A stretch of DNA of 64,000 bases from Pseudomonas sp. CCI4.2 (GTDB taxonomy: Bacteria; Pseudomonadota; Gammaproteobacteria; Pseudomonadales; Pseudomonadaceae): positions 565,001-629,000 of the forward strand of contig NZ_CP133781.1 of assembly GCF_034350045.1 (NCBI RefSeq). The letters run 5' to 3'. This document shows positions 9,958-18,569 of this stretch, in pieces. The notes beneath the pieces were generated by a model, which saw only the letters and a list, made by a program, of their open reading frames with translations, had not been told where the DNA came from and did not search any database. A program made the position numbers and the translations under genes. Position 1 is the first letter of the stretch; each line of letters begins with the position of its first letter.

Positions 9958-10656
9958 TCAGGCAGCGGACGCTATTTTGCTGATTTCACGTTGCCCGCTG
10001 GACGAGACCTGCAAGGCGGTGGATTCGTCCGTGGTGCGTAGCCAACCTAACTGAATAAACAATTGCAGCAAGCCCGCACCCAAGGCGCCGCCTAAGTGCG
10101 GCGTACGTTCGCTCCAATCCGGACATGCGCACACGGTCTGTCGCTTCCTGTGCGCCAGGGCGGGGACATAAATCCCGCGCTCGGCAAACTGCGCAACCCC
10201 CTTACTGGTGACTTCGATACGTTGTTCCTGCTGCTCGATCCACCCGGCCCCCAAGAGGCGTTGATAAAGCTCAGCGGCTAACTCGCCACCTAAATGATCG
10301 GCACAGATCCGGGCGCGACGCAGCGGCAAAGGCGTGGACAGGACAGGTTGCGAGACACTTTTGCTCACGCGATCAATGCTGACCAATGAAGCGCTGGCCA
10401 ATGCCTCGACCGCAGCACCGATCTCGGGTCCAGCCAGCCTGAAGAATCGCTTTCGGCCTCGGGCCTCCTGCTTCAATAAACCACCGGTAGCCAAGCGTGC
10501 CAAATGGGCGCCGGCCGAGGACGTGGATAGACCCGCCAGCAGGGCCAGTTCATCCGCCGCACGGGCGGTCCCATCCATCAACGCCCAAATCATTGCACTG
10601 CGTTTTGGGTCAGCCAACAACGTGGCAATCTGGCTAATGCAAGGTGCATATTCCAT
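9958..10656 (-). CDS. ArsR-type winged-helix regulator
   Basis: 232 residues. The N-terminal third (about 1-85) is an ArsR-like winged helix (KRSAMIWALMDG, AADELALLAGLSTSSAGAHLARL, GLLKQEARGRKRFFRL). A longer C-terminal domain (about 100-225) of unknown ligand contains VCACPDWSERTPHLGGALG. The overall length is double that of a simple metal-sensing ArsR, like the group annotated as helix-turn-helix transcriptional regulators in Pseudomonas. Start at 10656 is chosen because GGGAG stands seven bases ahead; an upstream ATG at 10683 is possible. Target unknown. Confidence 0.8.
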   Translation of the reverse strand: MEYAPCISQIATLLADPKRSAMIWALMDGTARAADELALLAGLSTSSAGAHLARLATGGLLKQEARGRKRFFRLAGPEIGAAVEALASASLVSIDRVSKSVSQPVLSTPLPLRRARICADHLGGELAAELYQRLLGAGWIEQQEQRIEVTSKGVAQFAERGIYVPALAHRKRQTVCACPDWSERTPHLGGALGAGLLQLFIQLGWLRTTDESTALQVSSSGQREISKIASAA

Positions 10657-11263
10657 GTATTCACTCCCTGTTGAAACATTCATCTATCGCACTGACATAG
10701 TGAACAGCAAATTGGATCCAGCCAAGACGCTAAGCAGCCAAAATGAGGGCTGTATTACACCGAAGTCGCGAAAACGTCATGTGTAAATCTATATGACGCA
10801 ACATTGAGCCTCTGGCGCCGCCTACCTCCACATCAATCTAGCCTGCCGTAATCTGTCCTACAGGTACGTCCTGCTTGATAGCAGACGGACTCGGCCGAGC
10901 GCGTCAAGTATAAGCCCAGCGCTCTTTTACGAAATGGTGATTAAACTCGCGATCCGCTCGACGCTGACACCCTATAGCCAAAGTCGGTCATTATCACGTC
11001 CAAAAAAAACATCTTACGAACAGACCATCTGCCTTGAAAGCGCTGCTGGCCGGACACTTAAGGGCTGCACGACAAAACTTACTCGATTGCCCTAAGGGAA
11101 TTGCCTACAAAAGAAACACACAAAACACGCAAGAAAATACGACGACTTAACGGAACCTTTTGCACTTGCCCCTATGATCTATGGTTTTTAGTAATTCAAT
11201 ACTTTGCATATGACGTCAGACCTTTCCTTACAGTAAGTAGGACTTCGAAACTTATGCGTGATG
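10657..11263. other. 607-base intergenic stretch without a recognised gene
   Basis: Between two minus-strand regulator genes. No reading frame with Pseudomonas-like codon use or a ribosome site was seen on either strand. A 10-bp perfect palindrome CTCGGCCGAG lies at 10890-10899, and 11100-11240 is A+T-rich. It should contain the promoter of the ArsR-type regulator; otherwise nothing is recognised. Confidence 0.5.
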
Positions 11264-12181
11264 TTATTGGATAGTGGGACATAGCGGCGCTAATGCCGAG
11301 CAGCGTAATTTGAGCATTTCGCGCAGAAGATTGACCGGCTTACTCAATTGCAAACGATGGGCGCACAACAAGTTGAGTGGTGCTAATTCGCCTTGCAGCT
11401 CTGGCATTAACACTTTCAAGCGCCCGGCATGAACGTCAGCGGCGACATCCAGCCAGGATTTATACGCGACGCCGGCGCCCGCCACCGCCCACAACCGAAC
11501 AACGTCGGCATCATCACTGAAACGATCCCCGTGCACCGTCAGGCTCATTTCCCGCTTGCCATCATGGAAGCGCCAATGGTCATGCACCCGATTGCCCAGC
11601 ATAAACAGCAAGCAATTATGCTGCGCCAGCTGTTCCACGTGCTGCGGATGCCCCTGACGCGCCAGATAAGACGGGGCCGCACACAACACGCGGCGATTGT
11701 CAGGCGCTATGGGCAAAGCGACGAGGCTGGAGTCTTCCGGCTCGCCGTAACGCAAGGCGATGTCTACCGGCTGACGAAACAGATCGGCGATCCGGTCGCC
11801 CAATAGCAAGCGCAAGGTTAGCCGAGGATGTTCACGCTGAAATTCATCGAGCCAAGGTAGTAGAACGTTACGACCAAAATCAGAAGGTGCGGACAACTGC
11901 AAAACCCCACTCACCTGATCCTGGCTGCTGGCCAACAAGCGACGCCCTTCTTCCAAACTACTCAACGCCGCCCGCGCGTACTCCAGAAACCCTTCACCTT
12001 CGGCAGTGAGACGAAGGCTACGGGTCGAACGCGCCATTAACCGCGCGCCCAGTTGCTGCTCAATACGTTTAAGCGCCGCGCTGGCGACGGCTGCCGACAT
12101 ATCCATCACCCGCGCAGCCCCGGACAAACTGCCCAGATCAGCGGCACGTACAAACAATTGCAAATCATCAAAACGCAGCAT
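11264..12181 (-). CDS. LysR-family regulator, divergent from the monooxygenase/oxidoreductase pair
   Basis: 305-residue LysR-type regulator. HTH in the first 60 residues (GSLSGAARVMDMSAAVASAALKR), then a substrate-binding domain of the CrgA/DsdC-like group (DFGRNVLLPWLDEF, ALRYGEPEDSSLVALP). It diverges from the genes at 12311 and 12653 across 129 bp, so it very probably controls them. The inducing ligand cannot be read from the sequence. Confidence 0.87.
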   Translation of the reverse strand: MLRFDDLQLFVRAADLGSLSGAARVMDMSAAVASAALKRIEQQLGARLMARSTRSLRLTAEGEGFLEYARAALSSLEEGRRLLASSQDQVSGVLQLSAPSDFGRNVLLPWLDEFQREHPRLTLRLLLGDRIADLFRQPVDIALRYGEPEDSSLVALPIAPDNRRVLCAAPSYLARQGHPQHVEQLAQHNCLLFMLGNRVHDHWRFHDGKREMSLTVHGDRFSDDADVVRLWAVAGAGVAYKSWLDVAADVHAGRLKVLMPELQGELAPLNLLCAHRLQLSKPVNLLREMLKLRCSALAPLCPTIQ

Positions 12182-12310
12182 AAGGCCCGAATTATCAATA
12201 AATTATTGAAAGAGACTGCCGTTTTAGCGGGTTTTATCTTTCGAGGAAATAGCCAATCATTTGCCCCATCACTTTCTTCAGCGGCCCAGCGCCCTTTTTA
12301 GGAATTCATC

Positions 12311-12604
12311 ATGTCCCAACCGTTAACCGTCATCGCCACCCTCATCGCCAAAGCGGGTCATGAAGCAGACCTGGAAAAATGCCTGCGCGGGATCCTCGAA
12401 CCGACTCGCGCCGAAGCAGGTTGCCTGGGCTACGACTTGCACCAGGACTTGGAACACAGCGCGTCTTTTTACATGATCGAGCGCTGGAACGACGATGCGG
12501 CCCTCCAAACCCACTCCGCCAGTGCGCATATCCAGGCTTTCAGGGCAGAAGTCGGCGAGCACCTCGAACACTTCATTCTCAAGCGTGTTCAGCATCTGGC
12601 CTGA
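12311..12604 (+). CDS. Antibiotic biosynthesis monooxygenase (ABM) domain protein
   Basis: 97-residue single-domain dimeric alpha-beta barrel protein of the YgiN/ABM family, with conserved ARAEAGCLGYDLHQD and FYMIERWNDDAAL segments. Relatives act as cofactor-free quinol oxygenases or heme/quinone handlers. AGGAATT precedes the start. It leads a two-gene unit with an oxidoreductase 48 bp downstream, suggesting a role in quinone or reactive-aldehyde detoxification; this is inference from family and neighbours. Confidence 0.85.
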   Translation: MSQPLTVIATLIAKAGHEADLEKCLRGILEPTRAEAGCLGYDLHQDLEHSASFYMIERWNDDAALQTHSASAHIQAFRAEVGEHLEHFILKRVQHLA

Positions 12605-12652
12605 TGATTAGTTCTTTAGCATCCGCTCACTTTCCATTTTTCTGGAGCCCCC

Positions 12653-13666
12653 ATGAAAGCCATCGCTTATTACCATTGCCTGCCCATAACCGACCCCGCG
12701 TCACTGCAGGACATCGAGTTGCAAGCCCCCGTTGCCGGGCCACGAGAGCTGCTTGTTGAAGTCAAAGCCATCTCGGTCAACCCAGTCGATACCAAAGTTC
12801 GTCAAAATGCGTCGCCGGAAAACGGCGCGGCTAAAGTCTTGGGGTGGGACGTTGCGGGCATCGTCAAAGCGGTGGGCACGGAGGTCACACTGTTTCAACC
12901 GGGTGATAACGTGTTCTACGCCGGTTCGATTGCTCGCGCCGGAGCCAACAGTGAACTGCACGTGGTCGATGAGCGCATTGTCGGGCACATGCCAAAATCC
13001 CTGAGCTTCGCCCACGCGGCCGCCCTGCCACTGACCGCCATCACCGCGTGGGAACTCCTTTTCGAGCGCCTGCAAATAGCCGAAGGCCAGGCAGACAAGG
13101 GGCAAAGCCTGATGATTGTCGGCGCTGCGGGGGGGGTCGGTTCGATACTCACTCAACTGGCCCGCCAATTGACTGGCCTGAATGTCATCGGCACCGCTTC
13201 TCGTCCTGAGACCCACGCGTGGGTCCGGGAGCTGGGTGCCCACCATGTGCTTGATCACAGCAAGCCTCTGAACGAAGAGTTGACCCGCGCCGGGCTGCCT
13301 CAGGTGACTCATGTTGCCAGCCTGACCCACACCGATAAGCACTTGGGTCAACTGGTCGACGCCTTGGCGCCGCAGGGTCGTCTGGCGTTGATCGACGACC
13401 CCAAGTCCCTCGACGTTGGCCTGCTCAAACGCAAGAGCATCTCCCTGCACTGGGAGTTCATGTACACGCGATCATTGTTCGAAACTGCCGACATGATCGA
13501 GCAACACAAACTGCTCAATCGCGTTGCAGAATTGGTCGACGCCGGTATCCTGAAAACCACGTTCGGTGAGCACTTCGGTACTATCAATGCGGCGAATTTA
13601 CGTCGTGCTCATGCGCTGCTGGAAAGCGGCAAAGCCAAAGGCAAGATCGTGCTTGAAGGCTTCTGA
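12653..13666 (+). CDS. Zinc-type alcohol dehydrogenase-like / quinone reductase family (MDR)
   Basis: 337-residue medium-chain dehydrogenase/reductase. GroES-like fold at about 1-130; NAD(P)-binding Rossmann domain from about 150 with MIVGAAGGVGSILTQLA. It lacks the Cys/His ligands of catalytic zinc, as is usual for the zinc-binding-alcohol-dehydrogenase-like (ZADH1/YahK-like quinone reductase) branch. It probably reduces quinones or enones with NADPH. Second gene after the ABM protein, both divergent from the LysR gene. Confidence 0.87.
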   Translation: MKAIAYYHCLPITDPASLQDIELQAPVAGPRELLVEVKAISVNPVDTKVRQNASPENGAAKVLGWDVAGIVKAVGTEVTLFQPGDNVFYAGSIARAGANSELHVVDERIVGHMPKSLSFAHAAALPLTAITAWELLFERLQIAEGQADKGQSLMIVGAAGGVGSILTQLARQLTGLNVIGTASRPETHAWVRELGAHHVLDHSKPLNEELTRAGLPQVTHVASLTHTDKHLGQLVDALAPQGRLALIDDPKSLDVGLLKRKSISLHWEFMYTRSLFETADMIEQHKLLNRVAELVDAGILKTTFGEHFGTINAANLRRAHALLESGKAKGKIVLEGF

Positions 13667-13790
13667 CCCTTCGTGACGGCGTACTGTTTATACGAACAGC
13701 GCCGTCAGTCCGACGCTTGATCGGGATCAATACGTTATTCAAAACCCGGATTACACTTGCTTGCGTTTGCCAACCGTCGAGGAAGTCAGC

Positions 13791-13973
13791 ATGAAAGTCC
13801 TGGTGAGTGAATCAACAAGATCCCAAGAAGGAAACCAATGGCAGGTCCGTCTGGACCAACATGTCGTTAGCTTCCGCAGCGAAGCCCAAGCCCGCGCATT
13901 TGTCAGCACGCTTGAGTCTCGTCTTCAAGCCCCGCACACATTTCCCAGCGTACGGCAACAAGCAGCGGGCTAG
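13791..13973 (+). CDS. Small conserved hypothetical protein
   Basis: 60 residues. Start at ATG 13791 is preceded by GAGGAAG; a longer in-frame reading from 13761 has no ribosome site. The sequence (MKVLVSESTR, QWQVRLDQHVVSFRSEAQARAFVSTLESRL) looks like a compact beta-beta-alpha domain similar in outline to DUF2188-type small proteins. No function is recognised. It stands between the oxidoreductase and the convergent MFS gene. Confidence 0.6.
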   Translation: MKVLVSESTRSQEGNQWQVRLDQHVVSFRSEAQARAFVSTLESRLQAPHTFPSVRQQAAG

Positions 13974-13999
13974 TTAAGCCCGCTATACCGTTGCCCCCT

Positions 14000-15205
14000 T
14001 CAAGCCCTCGCTATTTCTGTCGCTGATGCATCCCGGTTTCGTTGCAGGCGGTGGGTCAACAGCGCCGCAGTAACAGCCAATATTCCGCACAAACTGATCA
14101 CCATCGCCATCGGCATGGCCGTACCGTCGTGCAGGACACCGACCAATGCCGAAGCGCCGGCGGCGACGCTAAACTGCAAGCACCCGAGCAGCGCCGACGC
14201 GCTGCCTGCTCGTTTCCATTGCCCATTCATCGCACACGCCGAGGCATTGGGGATGATGCAACCGAGGCTGGCGATGCAGATGAACAACGGAATAAGTAAC
14301 GGCCAAAGGGATTGGGTGTGCAACGCTGCCACGCCGAGCAAAACCAAAGCTGCGGTGACATAGACCCACACCGCACGCGCCAGCAAAAAAGCCGGGCCAC
14401 GCCGGCTAAGGATCCGAGCGTTGACCTGCGCCGTTAAAATGAAACCTGCGGCATTGGAGCCAAACAGCCAGCCGTAATGTTCCGGTGGTACGCCATACAG
14501 CTTGATGAAGACGAACGGCGAACCGGAAACGTAGGCAAACATGCCCGCCATGGCGATACCACCGGTTAGGGCATGACCGATGAAAATCTTGTCGCCCAGC
14601 AACCGACGGTATTGCTTGAGCGCGCCGGCCAAGGGATGCCGAGGATGTTCGGCAGGCATGCTCTCGGGCAAACCTCGAAAAACCGCCAGCCAGCACAAGG
14701 CACTAAAACCGCTCAGCACCAGGAAGATCGAGTGCCAACCGTACAGGTTGACCAGCAGACCGCCGAGCATTGGCGCGAGTATCGGCGCCAGGCCCATGAC
14801 CAACATCAACTGGGAAAACACTTTCGCCGATTCAATCGGGTTGCATTTGTCGCTGACAATGGCCCGAGACAAGACCATCCCCGCACATCCGCCCAGCGCC
14901 TGAATAAAACGCGCGGCAATCAGCCATTCAAGGCTCGGCGCAAACGAACAGGCCAATGAGGCTAAGGTGAAAAGCCCGACGCCAACTAACAGCGGAACCC
15001 GGCGACCAAAGCGGTCTGCAACCGGACCATAGGCCAACTGACCAATGGACAAGCCTAAAAAGTAGGCCGCCAAGGTCATTTGCACGTGTTTTTCGTCGGT
15101 CCCAAACCCTAAGGCAATGGCCGGAAAACCAGGCAGGTAAAAATCGATGGCCAATGGACCGAAAGCGCTCAACGCGCCAAGTATCAATATTATTCTGAGG
15201 TTCAT
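14000..15205 (-). CDS. Bcr/CflA-family MFS drug exporter
   Basis: 401 residues, 12 predicted membrane helices. The family motifs are visible: AIDFYLPGFPAIA in helix 1, the loop motif GPVADRFGRRVPLL after helix 2, and AARFIQALGGCAGMVLSRAIV around helices 4-5. Members export bicyclomycin, chloramphenicol, sulfonamides or amino acids using the proton gradient. Single gene, convergent with the small protein at 13791. Substrate unknown. Confidence 0.9.
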   Translation of the reverse strand: MNLRIILILGALSAFGPLAIDFYLPGFPAIALGFGTDEKHVQMTLAAYFLGLSIGQLAYGPVADRFGRRVPLLVGVGLFTLASLACSFAPSLEWLIAARFIQALGGCAGMVLSRAIVSDKCNPIESAKVFSQLMLVMGLAPILAPMLGGLLVNLYGWHSIFLVLSGFSALCWLAVFRGLPESMPAEHPRHPLAGALKQYRRLLGDKIFIGHALTGGIAMAGMFAYVSGSPFVFIKLYGVPPEHYGWLFGSNAAGFILTAQVNARILSRRGPAFLLARAVWVYVTAALVLLGVAALHTQSLWPLLIPLFICIASLGCIIPNASACAMNGQWKRAGSASALLGCLQFSVAAGASALVGVLHDGTAMPMAMVISLCGILAVTAALLTHRLQRNRDASATEIARA

Positions 15206-15309
15206 CGGGTTTCCAAGACTGTGTCCAGCGCAGCTGACTAGTCTAACCGTCCTAAAACCTCAGAGCGTCCTGAACGCCAAATTATTCAAATCTTTTCACA
15301 GGTCAGCGG

Positions 15310-15513
15310 TTAGACGGCTTGGGGAGTCACCACATACCCTTCACCGCTGATCAAACCTATCAGCGCGTCAGCGGCAAGTGTGCTCTCCACTTGCACCAGC
15401 CCTGTGGCGAGATCCACTTTGACGTCGGCAGCGGGATCGTCGCGATGAACGGCTTGAGTGATTGCCCGCACGCAGTGGCCGCAGGTCATACCTTGAACAT
15501 TGAATCGTTGCAT
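15310..15513 (-). CDS. copZ: CopZ-type copper chaperone
   Basis: 66-residue heavy-metal-associated domain. MTCGHC puts the metal-binding cysteines at 11 and 14; the ferredoxin-like fold fills the whole protein. It buffers Cu(I) in the cytosol and normally hands it to a CopA P1B-ATPase. ATG at 15513 is chosen because GAGGAG lies just ahead, placing MTCGHC at the usual distance from the N terminus. A CueR-type promoter lies directly upstream. No copA gene is next to it, unlike most Pseudomonas copper loci. Confidence 0.9.
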   Translation of the reverse strand: MQRFNVQGMTCGHCVRAITQAVHRDDPAADVKVDLATGLVQVESTLAADALIGLISGEGYVVTPQAV

Positions 15514-15541
15514 AACGCTACTCCTCAGTAAGATGATGGGC

Positions 15542-15572
15542 ATCTTCAACCTTCCTGTGATGGCAAGGTCAA
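15542..15572 (-). promoter_or_regulatory. CueR-type copper promoter/operator driving copZ
   Basis: On the minus strand: TTGACC (15567-15572), a 19-bp spacer, then GAAGAT (15542-15547). Inside the spacer an inverted repeat ACCTTGCC...GGAAGGT matches the CueR operator. The over-long 19-bp spacer is the hallmark of MerR-family promoters, which are activated when the regulator underwinds the DNA. Its direction shows that copZ is the target. Confidence 0.85.
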
Positions 15573-15658
15573 GCGTCTGTTTTATCTGCCAGGCTGGTAT
15601 TCATCGCGCCGCTCGGCCAAGCTGCGTCATCACCGTATTTCACGCAGGAGTATCAGCG

Positions 15659-16042
15659 ATGCGCTGGTCAGTATTGAGTCTTTTCAGCACTCTCGGCCTT
15701 ATGGCTACAGCACCTTGGGCTCAAGCCGAATCGCAGGACTACAGCGTACTGATCATCTCCCGTGAGCGACTGGAAGTGGCCACGTCGTGCGAGATTGGCA
15801 TTTACATCCAAGACCAATTGGTCGGTCGCCTGTTTCAGGAAGAGTCGACCTCGTTCAACCTGGCACCCGGAAAAACCGACGTGCGTCTGCGCCTGTTGCC
15901 GGGCCAGGTATCCGGTTGCGAGCCGGGCATGACCGTCCCACGGCTCACCGTTATTCAGCTGCACGCCGGCGACATCGTTAAATACCGAATAGCTAACGGC
16001 CCAAGCGGCATGTACCTGATGCCTGCCTCGCTGGGATATTGA
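15659..16042 (+). CDS. Small exported protein of the copper locus, unknown function
   Basis: 127 residues. Start at ATG 15659 follows CAGGAG and gives a clear signal peptide (MRWSVLSLFSTLGLMATAPWAQA, predicted cut after AQA), so the mature protein is periplasmic or surface-exposed. The mature part has two cysteines (TSCEIGIYI and VSGCEPGM), which may form a disulfide. It lies 25 bp before cueR and divergent from copZ. A link to copper is suggested only by position. Function not recognised. Confidence 0.7.
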   Translation: MRWSVLSLFSTLGLMATAPWAQAESQDYSVLIISRERLEVATSCEIGIYIQDQLVGRLFQEESTSFNLAPGKTDVRLRLLPGQVSGCEPGMTVPRLTVIQLHAGDIVKYRIANGPSGMYLMPASLGY

Positions 16043-16067
16043 GTCAGTCATTGAACCGGGGGATCCG

Positions 16068-16463
16068 ATGAACATCGGTCAAGCGGCGAAAAACAGTGGC
16101 CTGAGTGCCAAAATGATTCGTTATTACGAGTCCACCGGGTTGCTCAAGGCCGCGCATCGTACTGACAGCGGCTATCGCTTGTATGGGCCAGATGATCTGC
16201 ACACGCTGGCCTTTATCAAGCGCTCGCGAGACTTGGGGTTTTCACTGGAAGAAGTCTCAAGGTTGCTGACGCTCTGGCAGGACAAAGGCAGGGCCAGCGG
16301 TGACGTGAAGAGCTTGGCGCGTAAACACATCAGCGATCTGAATCAGAAGATCACAGAAATGGCCAGCCTGCGCGATACCCTGCAAGAGCTGGTCGAGCAC
16401 TGCCACGGCGACCACCGCCCCGATTGCCCAATCCTCAAGGACCTTGCGTCGGGTGGCTGTTGA
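16068..16463 (+). CDS. cueR: CueR, Cu(I)-responsive MerR-family activator
   Basis: 131 residues. MerR HTH at about 1-70 (MNIGQAAKNSGLSAKMIRYY), a dimerisation helix, and a metal loop. Cys112 and Cys120 with seven residues between, and Ser77, are exactly the positions that define Cu(I)/Ag(I)/Au(I) selectivity in E. coli CueR; a divalent-metal sensor would have Cys at 77. It should activate the promoter in front of copZ. A GGGGGAT ribosome site precedes the start. Confidence 0.93.
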   Translation: MNIGQAAKNSGLSAKMIRYYESTGLLKAAHRTDSGYRLYGPDDLHTLAFIKRSRDLGFSLEEVSRLLTLWQDKGRASGDVKSLARKHISDLNQKITEMASLRDTLQELVEHCHGDHRPDCPILKDLASGGC

Positions 16464-16465
16464 GC

Positions 16466-16541
16466 CTGTAGCCAACTTATTGGCGAGGCGGTTTACGTGG
16501 TTAGACATATAACCCTCTCGCCAACAAGTTGGCTCCTACAG
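16466..16541. repeat. REP doublet (REPIN-like), CTGTAGGAGCCAAC family
   Basis: Two inverted copies of a Pseudomonas REP unit: CTGTAGCCAACTTATTGGCGA on the left (16466 on; the left copy lacks GGA) and the complement of CTGTAGGAGCCAACTTGTTG on the right, ending at 16541. The same family recurs at 23350, 31465 and 58257. Confidence 0.75.
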
Positions 16542-16560
16542 AAAGTCGAATATTTTCCAT

Positions 16561-16586
16561 AAAAAAACCGGCCTGAGCCGGATTTT
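16561..16586. terminator. Bidirectional terminator between cueR and the RIO kinase gene
   Basis: CCGGC-CTGA-GCCGG stem flanked by seven A's on the left and ATTTTT on the right. For the minus strand the hairpin is followed by TTTTTTT, so it mainly ends the RIO kinase transcript, and it can also stop cueR read-through. Confidence 0.88.
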
Positions 16587-16597
16587 TCATTAGCCCA

Positions 16598-17491
16598 TCA
16601 CTGCATCCAAGGTGGAGGCGGCTCTTCGGCTTTGTTGGGCGGAGCCTCATCGGCAGCGCGACCGGCTTGACGACGGTCTTCGTCCATACGTGCGGCTTCG
16701 ATTTCTCGCAGGATTCCGCCAACATCGGCTTCTTCTTCCGGTTCGTCGAATTCGCCCGTCAGCACCGTTGCCGGTGACAACGTGCCCGCTTCGTAGAACG
16801 ACCACATTTCTTTCGCGTACTTGGTCAGCCTCAACTCCGGCGCAAAACGCCCGAAGTAAGACGCCATGTTGCCAACATCCCGCTCCAGCATGCTGAACGC
16901 GTGGTTGTTGCCTGCCGCGTCGACCGCTTGTGGCAGATCGATGATCACTGGCCCGTCCGGGGTCAACAACACGTTGAACTCAGACAAGTCGCCATGCACC
17001 AAGCCGGTACACAGCATCAGCACAATCTGACTGATCAGAAACGCGTGATATTCACGCGCCTGATCCGGCTCAAGGGTCACATCGTTCAAACGCGGTGCTG
17101 CATCGCCAAACTCATCGGCGACCAGTTCCATTAGCAACACGCCTTCCAAGAAGTCGTATGGCTTGGGCACCCGCACGCCAGCGGCGGCCAAACGAAACAA
17201 TGCTGCCACTTCGGCATTCTGCCAGGCGTCCTCGGTCTCTTTGCGACCGAACTTGGAGCCCTTGGCCATCGCTCGGGCCTGACGGCTGTTGCGAACCTTG
17301 CGACCCTCCTGATATTCCGCGGCCTGCCGGAAACTACGTTTATTCGCCTCCTTGTAAACCTTGGCACACCGCAGCTCTTCGCCACAGCGCACCACATAAA
17401 CAGCTGCCTCTTTACCACTCATGAGTGGGCGCAGCACCTCGTCGACCAGACCGTCCTCGATCAGGGGTTCAATGCGTTTTGGAGTCTTCAT
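16598..17491 (-). CDS. RIO1-family serine protein kinase
   Basis: 297 residues. Core kinase features are visible: the ATP-loop region SGKEAAVYVVRCG, a lysine in CAKVYKE, the catalytic loop VHGDLSEFNVLL with Asp and Asn, and the metal motif IIDLPQAV. RIO kinases are atypical Ser/Thr kinases; in Archaea and eukaryotes they act on ribosomes, and the bacterial target is not established. The C-terminal 45 residues are acidic and proline-rich. The ATG at 17491 (MKTPKRIEP) is preferred over a TTG ten codons upstream. Confidence 0.85.
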   Translation of the reverse strand: MKTPKRIEPLIEDGLVDEVLRPLMSGKEAAVYVVRCGEELRCAKVYKEANKRSFRQAAEYQEGRKVRNSRQARAMAKGSKFGRKETEDAWQNAEVAALFRLAAAGVRVPKPYDFLEGVLLMELVADEFGDAAPRLNDVTLEPDQAREYHAFLISQIVLMLCTGLVHGDLSEFNVLLTPDGPVIIDLPQAVDAAGNNHAFSMLERDVGNMASYFGRFAPELRLTKYAKEMWSFYEAGTLSPATVLTGEFDEPEEEADVGGILREIEAARMDEDRRQAGRAADEAPPNKAEEPPPPWMQ

Positions 17492-17677
17492 CAGCTTTTT
17501 TTGTGGGTCCTTCGTGGCCAAATACGCAATGGTTGCTGGTTATACGGCAATCCTCGCACAGCGAGTAGTAGATGCCGACCTTTGACCTTCACGGATGTGT
17601 GTAAGGCTTCAATTTTTTAGCAGCTTTTATGCCGAGCAGCGCATAGCCAACCATCAACCGGCAGGGCTGCGCAAGTC

Positions 17678-18469
17678 TCAGTTTTTGAACAGCTCCCCCG
17701 GCGTGAAGCCAAACAGGCTTTTGAAGGCGGCAATAAACGCCGAAGTCGAATCATAACCGCAGGATAACGCGGTGTTTGTAACGCTCTCGCCCCCCTCCAG
17801 CGCACTCAGCGACGACAGCAATCGTGCACGCTGGCGCCAACCCCGAAAACTCAAACCGGTCTCGCGCTGAAACAAACGCATCAAGGTTTTTTCCGACATG
17901 CCCAAGCGCTCGGCCCAGCGCTGCAAGGTGATGACCTGGCTGGGGTCCGCGATCAATTCGTTGCACAACCCGAGTAATCGCGGGTGGCTCGGTAACGGCA
18001 GAGAGAACTCGACCTCCGGCAATTCGGCCAATTGATCAAGCAGCACTTTAACCAGGCGCTCCTCACGGCTGTCGCCTTGGGGATAACGTGACGGCAGCAG
18101 ACAAAACGACTTGATCAGCTCGCGGGCCAGCGAGGTAACTTCCAACACCCGGCAACGCTGCGGTGCCCATGTACAGTCTTCTTGACGCACGTACAGGCTG
18201 CGCATTTCGGCGCACGTCGAGGTCACGACATCATGCTCAAGCCCTGCGGGAATCCAGACGCCCCACTGCGGCGGCGCGAAAAAACTGCCTTCGGCGGTGT
18301 GCACGCCCAATACGCCGCTGATCGCGTACGCAAACTGTACCCAGTCGTGACGATGCGGCGGGGTCCATGATCCTGCCCCCAAACTTTCAACACGGGCATA
18401 CAGCGGGCGCGGCAATGTCTCCAGCACCGGAATCTGGCGCTCAGCCCCACGTTGTCCGTTAGTCGGCAT
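17678..18469 (-). CDS. AraC-family regulator with cupin sensor domain
   Basis: 263 residues. The N-terminal cupin domain (PPHRHDWVQFAYAISGVLGVHT, FAPPQWGVWIPAGLEHDV) belongs to the AraC_binding type; the C-terminal two HTHs (VITLQRWAERLGMSEKTLMR and SVTNTALSCGYDSTSAFIAAF) are intact. ATG at 18469 has AAGG seven bases ahead; a GTG at 18505 is the alternative. It diverges from the BASS transporter gene, so transporter control is plausible. Confidence 0.85.
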   Translation of the reverse strand: MPTNGQRGAERQIPVLETLPRPLYARVESLGAGSWTPPHRHDWVQFAYAISGVLGVHTAEGSFFAPPQWGVWIPAGLEHDVVTSTCAEMRSLYVRQEDCTWAPQRCRVLEVTSLARELIKSFCLLPSRYPQGDSREERLVKVLLDQLAELPEVEFSLPLPSHPRLLGLCNELIADPSQVITLQRWAERLGMSEKTLMRLFQRETGLSFRGWRQRARLLSSLSALEGGESVTNTALSCGYDSTSAFIAAFKSLFGFTPGELFKN

Positions 18470-18569
18470 CGATTGGCCTTGTGTCGCAAGACGGCTATAA
18501 AGCACCTACGTTAACCTGCCGACATGATTTTTTACAAAAACTCTTTTTAGAATCCAGGTCGGGCCCTTT

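Noticed and set aside
10334..10786. 150-residue plus-strand frame opposite the ArsR-type regulator
   Set aside because: Overlaps the regulator's coding strand; low-complexity shadow without a ribosome site.
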